Assembly: GCA_024691065.1 (NCBI GenBank)
Contig: JAILOA010000438.1
Span: forward strand, 1 to 7,600
Direction: 5' to 3'
Source of the DNA: Lachnospiraceae bacterium
GTDB lineage: Bacteria; Bacillota; Clostridia; Lachnospirales; Lachnospiraceae
DNA length: 7,600 bases
In this document: in pieces, positions 4,736-7,600 of the stretch
How the letters are laid out: each line of letters starts with the position of its first letter
Position numbering within the stretch: position 1 is the stretch's first letter
Position numbers and translations under genes: made by a program
The notes under the pieces: generated by a model
Seen by the model: only the letters and a program-made list of their open reading frames with translations
Told to the model about the DNA's origin: nothing
The model's database searches: none

Positions 4736-5086
4736 TTACCCGTCAATAAATCCCAAATCCAGATTAACACTATCCATAAGCTTGTTTCTGATACGACGGA
4801 TTTTTCTGACATATTTCATCTCGGCACTCAAAAATTCATTTGCAAGAGCATTTGAAAGAGTACTTGAAAATTCATCTCTCAATTTGTCATTCTCCTTGAT
4901 ATAATCAATATCATCCCTGAGAGAATTCTCAAGATTCCTGCGTCTGAATTCCTTAATTTGATTATAAAGCTCCGGATTATTCTTAATCTCCGAAAGTGCC
5001 GATATATATTGAATATACTCAGGCCCACTTTTTATCGAATTTATAAGTTCATCTAAAATAATATCTGTCTCGTCTATCTCTTTCAC
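4736..5086 (-). CDS. ylbF: YlbF/YmcA-family (Com_YlbF) protein
   Basis: A 116-residue, highly charged and mainly helical protein. The pattern SGPEYIQYISALSEIKNNPELYNQIKEFRRRN (20-51) fits the Com_YlbF family (PF06133), with a second helix pair at 60-105. In B. subtilis YlbF (RicF), with YmcA and YaaT, forms the Y-complex that directs RNase Y to certain transcripts and affects competence, biofilm and sporulation. This protein is shorter and has no cysteine, whereas the B. subtilis Ric complex binds Fe-S clusters through cysteines, so it should not bind a cluster itself. The start appears to be GTG (5084-5086) with GAGGA three bases upstream, a tight spacing. It lies 169 bp after RNase J and 187 bp before trmR on the same strand, which suggests co-transcription and a role in RNA metabolism, but its exact function is inferred from the family. 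Confidence 0.8.
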   Translation of the reverse strand: MKEIDETDIILDELINSIKSGPEYIQYISALSEIKNNPELYNQIKEFRRRNLENSLRDDIDYIKENDKLRDEFSSTLSNALANEFLSAEMKYVRKIRRIRNKLMDSVNLDLGFIDG

Positions 5087-5255
5087 AATTCCTCACAATC
5101 CGAAAGAAATGCCTATATAAGATATAAATACATCCCTTCCAATACAATCTAAGATTATCCGGCATTAATACATATAAAGCCTCAGCTAAATACGGATACC
5201 ATAAATTGCTTAAATCTAAAAGCTTTTGATTCTTATGGATATTCAGTATCCCAAA

Positions 5256-7247
5256 TCAAGAATCAACTTCCATAATAATCGGTAAAATCATAGGATTTCT
5301 ACGCATCTTCTTCCAGAGGAAGTCACTGAGTGAATCCTTAATTTCCATCTTAATTCTTGACCAATCGGTAACACTATTGTCAAGACAACGCTCAAGTGCC
5401 GAATAAACAACACCTTTTGCCTCATCCATCAAGTACTCTGACTCACGAACGTATACAAAACCTCTTGATACAATGTCCGGTCCGGCAAGAACCCTGTTTG
5501 TAAACTTCTCAAGTGTTATAACAATTATAATGAGACCATTTTCCGATAAGTGCTGTCTGTCACGGAGTACTATATTACCTACATCTCCGACTCCAAGACC
5601 ATCAACCATGATTCCCTGAGCCTGAACCTTACCAACGAGAGCTGCATGGAACTCATCAATCTCAAGCACATCACCGCATGTAAGAATAAGTACATTATCT
5701 TTAGGAATCCCCATCTCACGTGCAAGTTCGGCATGACCGACGAGATGTCTGTACTCGCCATGCACCGGTATAGCATACTGTGGCTTAACCAGGCAGTACA
5801 TAAGCTTTATCTCTTCAGAAGAAGCATGTCCGGAAACGTGGGCATTCTGAATAATAACCTTAGCTCCGTGAGCAGAAAGCTCATTAATAACCTTAGCAAC
5901 CGACTTCTCGTTACCAGGTATAGGATGGGAACTAAAGATAACCGTATCTCCCGGATCAATAGAAACCATCTTATGAATGTTTGCAGCCATTCTGGAAAGA
6001 GCTGCCATTGATTCACCCTGGCTTCCGGTCGTGATAAGCACGATTTTCTCCGGCGGATAATTATTCATCTGTTCCATCTCTATAAATGTACCCTCAGGTG
6101 CTTCTATATAACCAAGTTCTGTAGCGGTGGAGATAACATTTACCATGCTTCGTCCCTCTACTACAACCTTTCTTCCATACTTAACCGCAGAATTTACTAT
6201 CTGCTGTACACGGTCTACATTTGATGCAAATGTAGCAACTATAATTCTATGATCTACATTCTCCGCAAACATATTATCAAATGCTTTTCCAACCGTACGT
6301 TCTGACATAGTATACCCTTCACGAAGGACATTGGTACTGTCGCACATAAGAGCAAGTACGCCACGCTTTCCAAGCTCTGCAAAACGCTGTAAATCAAGCG
6401 GTTCACCTTTTACAGGTGTAAAGTCAACCTTAAAGTCACCTGTATGTACGATAACACCGACAGGTGTAAATATCGCAAGCGCTGCAGAATCGGAAATACT
6501 ATGGTTGGTTCTGATATATTCAATTCTGAAATCTCCTAATTGAATTGTCTGACCGTAAGATACAATCTTTCTTCTGATCGGTTGAGGCATAGTATGCTCT
6601 TTTAACTTATTATCAATAAGTCCCATTGTAAGCTTTGTGGCAAAAATAGGAGCATTTACCTCCTTCAAAACATAAGGTATGGAACCGATATGATCTTCAT
6701 GACCATGTGTAATTACAAATCCCTTTACTTTTTCCCTATTATCCTTTAAGTAAGAAATATCAGGAATAACCAAATCTACACCAAGCATATCATCGTCAGG
6801 GAAGGATAATCCGCAATCGACAACAATAATTGAATCTCCGTATTCAAAAGCTGTGATATTCATACCAATCTGCTCTAAACCACCGAGTGGTATGATTTTA
6901 AGGCCATGTCCGACAAGCTCGGAAGCCTTACGTCCCTCAGGATTTGAAAGCATACTTACAGAACTTTCAATAAGCCCCGAACCCTCGCTTCCTCTTAGCA
7001 AAAGCTTCTCAATGTCTGCTCCTGAAATATTATTAGGAATTATAGGCGTTTCCTCAACCTCTATGGTCTTGAGCTCAACAACCTCTTCTTCACGAACTTC
7101 AGTTGTCTTGGTAGCCGTCTTTTCCGTATCTACAGTTTTAGCCTTAGGCGGTCTGCCCGGTCTTCTTTTAACTACAGGCTGTTCTACCGGTTGCTCTACA
7201 ACCTCAGCCTCAGTACCCTCTGCTTCTTTTTTCTTCGTTCTTGGCAC
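5256..7247 (-). CDS. rnj: Ribonuclease J with an N-terminal AT-hook-like extension
   Basis: A 663-residue metallo-beta-lactamase/beta-CASP nuclease. RNase J has 5'-to-3' exonuclease and endonuclease activity in mRNA decay and rRNA maturation. Its catalytic signature HGHEDH is at 181-186, with further metal ligands at H249 (TNHS) and D271 (HTGDFK), a beta-CASP segment with GSQGES (408-413), SGHAS (472-476) and PVHGEYRH (494-501), and a C-terminal domain to 663. Homology begins near residue 115 (GLKIIPLGGLEQIG). The first ~110 residues are extra relative to the roughly 555-residue B. subtilis enzymes: low-complexity Glu/Lys/Val sequence containing KRRPGRPPKAK (27-37), an AT-hook-like basic patch. 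The GTG start at 7245-7247 has AAAGGA 8 nt upstream, supporting the long form. The second ORF-scale frames inside it are antisense or frame-shifted shadows. It follows the DUF1292 gene after a 193-bp structured gap. Confidence 0.95.
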   Translation of the reverse strand: MPRTKKKEAEGTEAEVVEQPVEQPVVKRRPGRPPKAKTVDTEKTATKTTEVREEEVVELKTIEVEETPIIPNNISGADIEKLLLRGSEGSGLIESSVSMLSNPEGRKASELVGHGLKIIPLGGLEQIGMNITAFEYGDSIIVVDCGLSFPDDDMLGVDLVIPDISYLKDNREKVKGFVITHGHEDHIGSIPYVLKEVNAPIFATKLTMGLIDNKLKEHTMPQPIRRKIVSYGQTIQLGDFRIEYIRTNHSISDSAALAIFTPVGVIVHTGDFKVDFTPVKGEPLDLQRFAELGKRGVLALMCDSTNVLREGYTMSERTVGKAFDNMFAENVDHRIIVATFASNVDRVQQIVNSAVKYGRKVVVEGRSMVNVISTATELGYIEAPEGTFIEMEQMNNYPPEKIVLITTGSQGESMAALSRMAANIHKMVSIDPGDTVIFSSHPIPGNEKSVAKVINELSAHGAKVIIQNAHVSGHASSEEIKLMYCLVKPQYAIPVHGEYRHLVGHAELAREMGIPKDNVLILTCGDVLEIDEFHAALVGKVQAQGIMVDGLGVGDVGNIVLRDRQHLSENGLIIIVITLEKFTNRVLAGPDIVSRGFVYVRESEYLMDEAKGVVYSALERCLDNSVTDWSRIKMEIKDSLSDFLWKKMRRNPMILPIIMEVDS

Positions 7248-7287
7248 TGTTCTATTCCTTTCTGTGCTAAATTAATTGTCAACTATA

Positions 7288-7317
7288 AATATAAATCTAA
7301 TCAGGACTCACCATCAA
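7288..7317 (-). promoter_or_regulatory. Possible promoter of RNase J
   Basis: Minus strand: TTGATG (7312-7317), an 18-bp spacer and TATATT (7288-7293). Both hexamers are approximate. It overlaps the 3' arm of the hairpin region at 7303-7370, so if it is the main start that structure would not be part of the rnj transcript. Confidence 0.3.
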
Positions 7318-7409
7318 GAAAAGCTTAATTTTCGTGAAAAGCTTGCTTTTTTGCAACGCTTGAAAGTCCCGTCCTCAATATAGGCACATTTCCATATATA
7401 AACCTATAT
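7303..7409 (-). promoter_or_regulatory. Candidate structured leader or attenuator upstream of RNase J
   Basis: In minus-strand RNA, GGGACT (7365-7370) can pair with AGTCCT (7303-7308), and TCAAG (7359-7363) with CTTGA (7314-7318), a closing stem with a 1x5 internal loop. Inside, AAGC-G-TTGC and GCAAGCTT form a hairpin around AAAAAA followed by TTTTC, which looks terminator-like and overlaps TCAAG, so the two folds exclude each other. A further stem ATATAGG/CCTATAT (7403-7409 with 7378-7384) lies upstream. No known riboswitch class is recognised. It could equally be just the terminator of the DUF1292 gene. Confidence 0.35.
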
Positions 7410-7440
7410 ACTATATATACATCCCATCCCGGAATATATA

Positions 7441-7600
7441 TTATTCATCATCCGTATCGATATTTACTTCCGCATCATCCATAAGCTCGGCAAATACCCT
7501 TGTAATAGCCTCGACTTCATCCTCGTCCTCTACCATCTCACAGGTAGCTTCTTCATCATCCGAATCGGTAATCTTAAGAATAAAGCACTCAACTTCCTTT
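7441..7600 (-). CDS. yrzB: DUF1292 (YrzB-like) protein, C-terminal 52 residues
   Basis: The frame is open from the right edge of the window to a TAA at 7441-7443; the N-terminus is outside. The visible part (KEVECFILKITDSDDEEA...AITRVFAELMDD...TDDE) is very acidic, with a beta-strand-like FILKI followed by an EDEDEVEAITRVFAEL helix, matching the small acidic DUF1292 proteins. Their function is unknown. In B. subtilis yrzB lies just downstream of ireB and ruvX/yrrK and upstream of yrrL-yrrM-yrrN-yrrO, so its position upstream of the trmR-trhP genes here supports the call. A generic acidic protein cannot be excluded from so short a fragment. Confidence 0.65.
   Translation of the reverse strand, partial: KEVECFILKITDSDDEEATCEMVEDEDEVEAITRVFAELMDDAEVNIDTDDE

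Noticed and set aside
5213..5231. Palindrome around AAAAGCTTTT as a terminator of RNase J
   Set aside because: The arms meet with no room for a loop, and no U tract follows on the minus strand.
5550..6011. Plus-strand frame inside RNase J
   Set aside because: Antisense to conserved beta-CASP coding sequence and without any recognisable motif.
6853..7275. Plus-strand frame of 140 codons opposite the RNase J N-terminus
   Set aside because: Its Ser/Thr/Val-rich sequence is the complement of the low-complexity Glu/Lys/Thr extension; the sense frame has a proper start and ribosome binding site.

Overview
The window reads as a chromosomal segment of a low-GC Gram-positive anaerobe, most likely a member of the Lachnospiraceae (Clostridia). 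The basis is the AT-rich composition, AGGAGG-type ribosome binding sites, tRNA genes without encoded CCA, a secreted Ig-like protein with a Thr/Ser/Pro-rich linker, and a gene order that resembles the Bacillus subtilis yrzB-yrrL-yrrM-yrrN-yrrO region. The genus cannot be fixed from the sequence alone.

Layout. Positions 1-651 (minus) hold the N-terminal part of a secreted protein with a very basic Ig-like domain. Positions 919-1338 (minus) are a complete cold-shock protein unit: promoter, strong ribosome binding site, 66-residue CDS and intrinsic terminator. Positions 1555-2219 (plus) carry four tRNA genes, Glu(UUC), Cys(GCA), Thr(GGU) and Thr(CGU), with terminators after Glu, after Cys and after the Thr pair. 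From 2416 to the right edge every gene is on the minus strand. In transcription order they are the C-terminus of a DUF1292/YrzB-type protein, RNase J, a YlbF-family protein, the tRNA methyltransferase TrmR (YrrM type) and a U32-family TrhP (YrrO type).

How the genes work together. TrhP-type U32 proteins hydroxylate tRNA wobble uridine to ho5U and TrmR methylates it to mo5U, so the two downstream genes form a wobble-modification pair. RNase J and the YlbF-family protein both belong to Firmicutes mRNA decay and processing (YlbF works with RNase Y in B. subtilis). Compared with B. subtilis, RNase J and ylbF occupy the place held there by yrrL/mltG. The cluster therefore joins RNA turnover and tRNA modification.

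The least ordinary signal is in the gaps of this cluster. Directly downstream of each of ylbF, trmR and trhP lies a short tandem-repeat array: about 45 bp x4, 43 bp x4 and 34 bp x2.6. The three families are unrelated by eye, each unit contains a small inverted repeat, and the 43-bp array includes the last codons of trmR. Other points of interest are an AT-hook-like N-terminal extension on RNase J, a structured and attenuator-like stretch upstream of RNase J, a tRNA-Thr promoter bracketed by a 12-bp inverted repeat, and an orphan minus-strand terminator with a possible small RNA or leader peptide upstream of the cold-shock gene.
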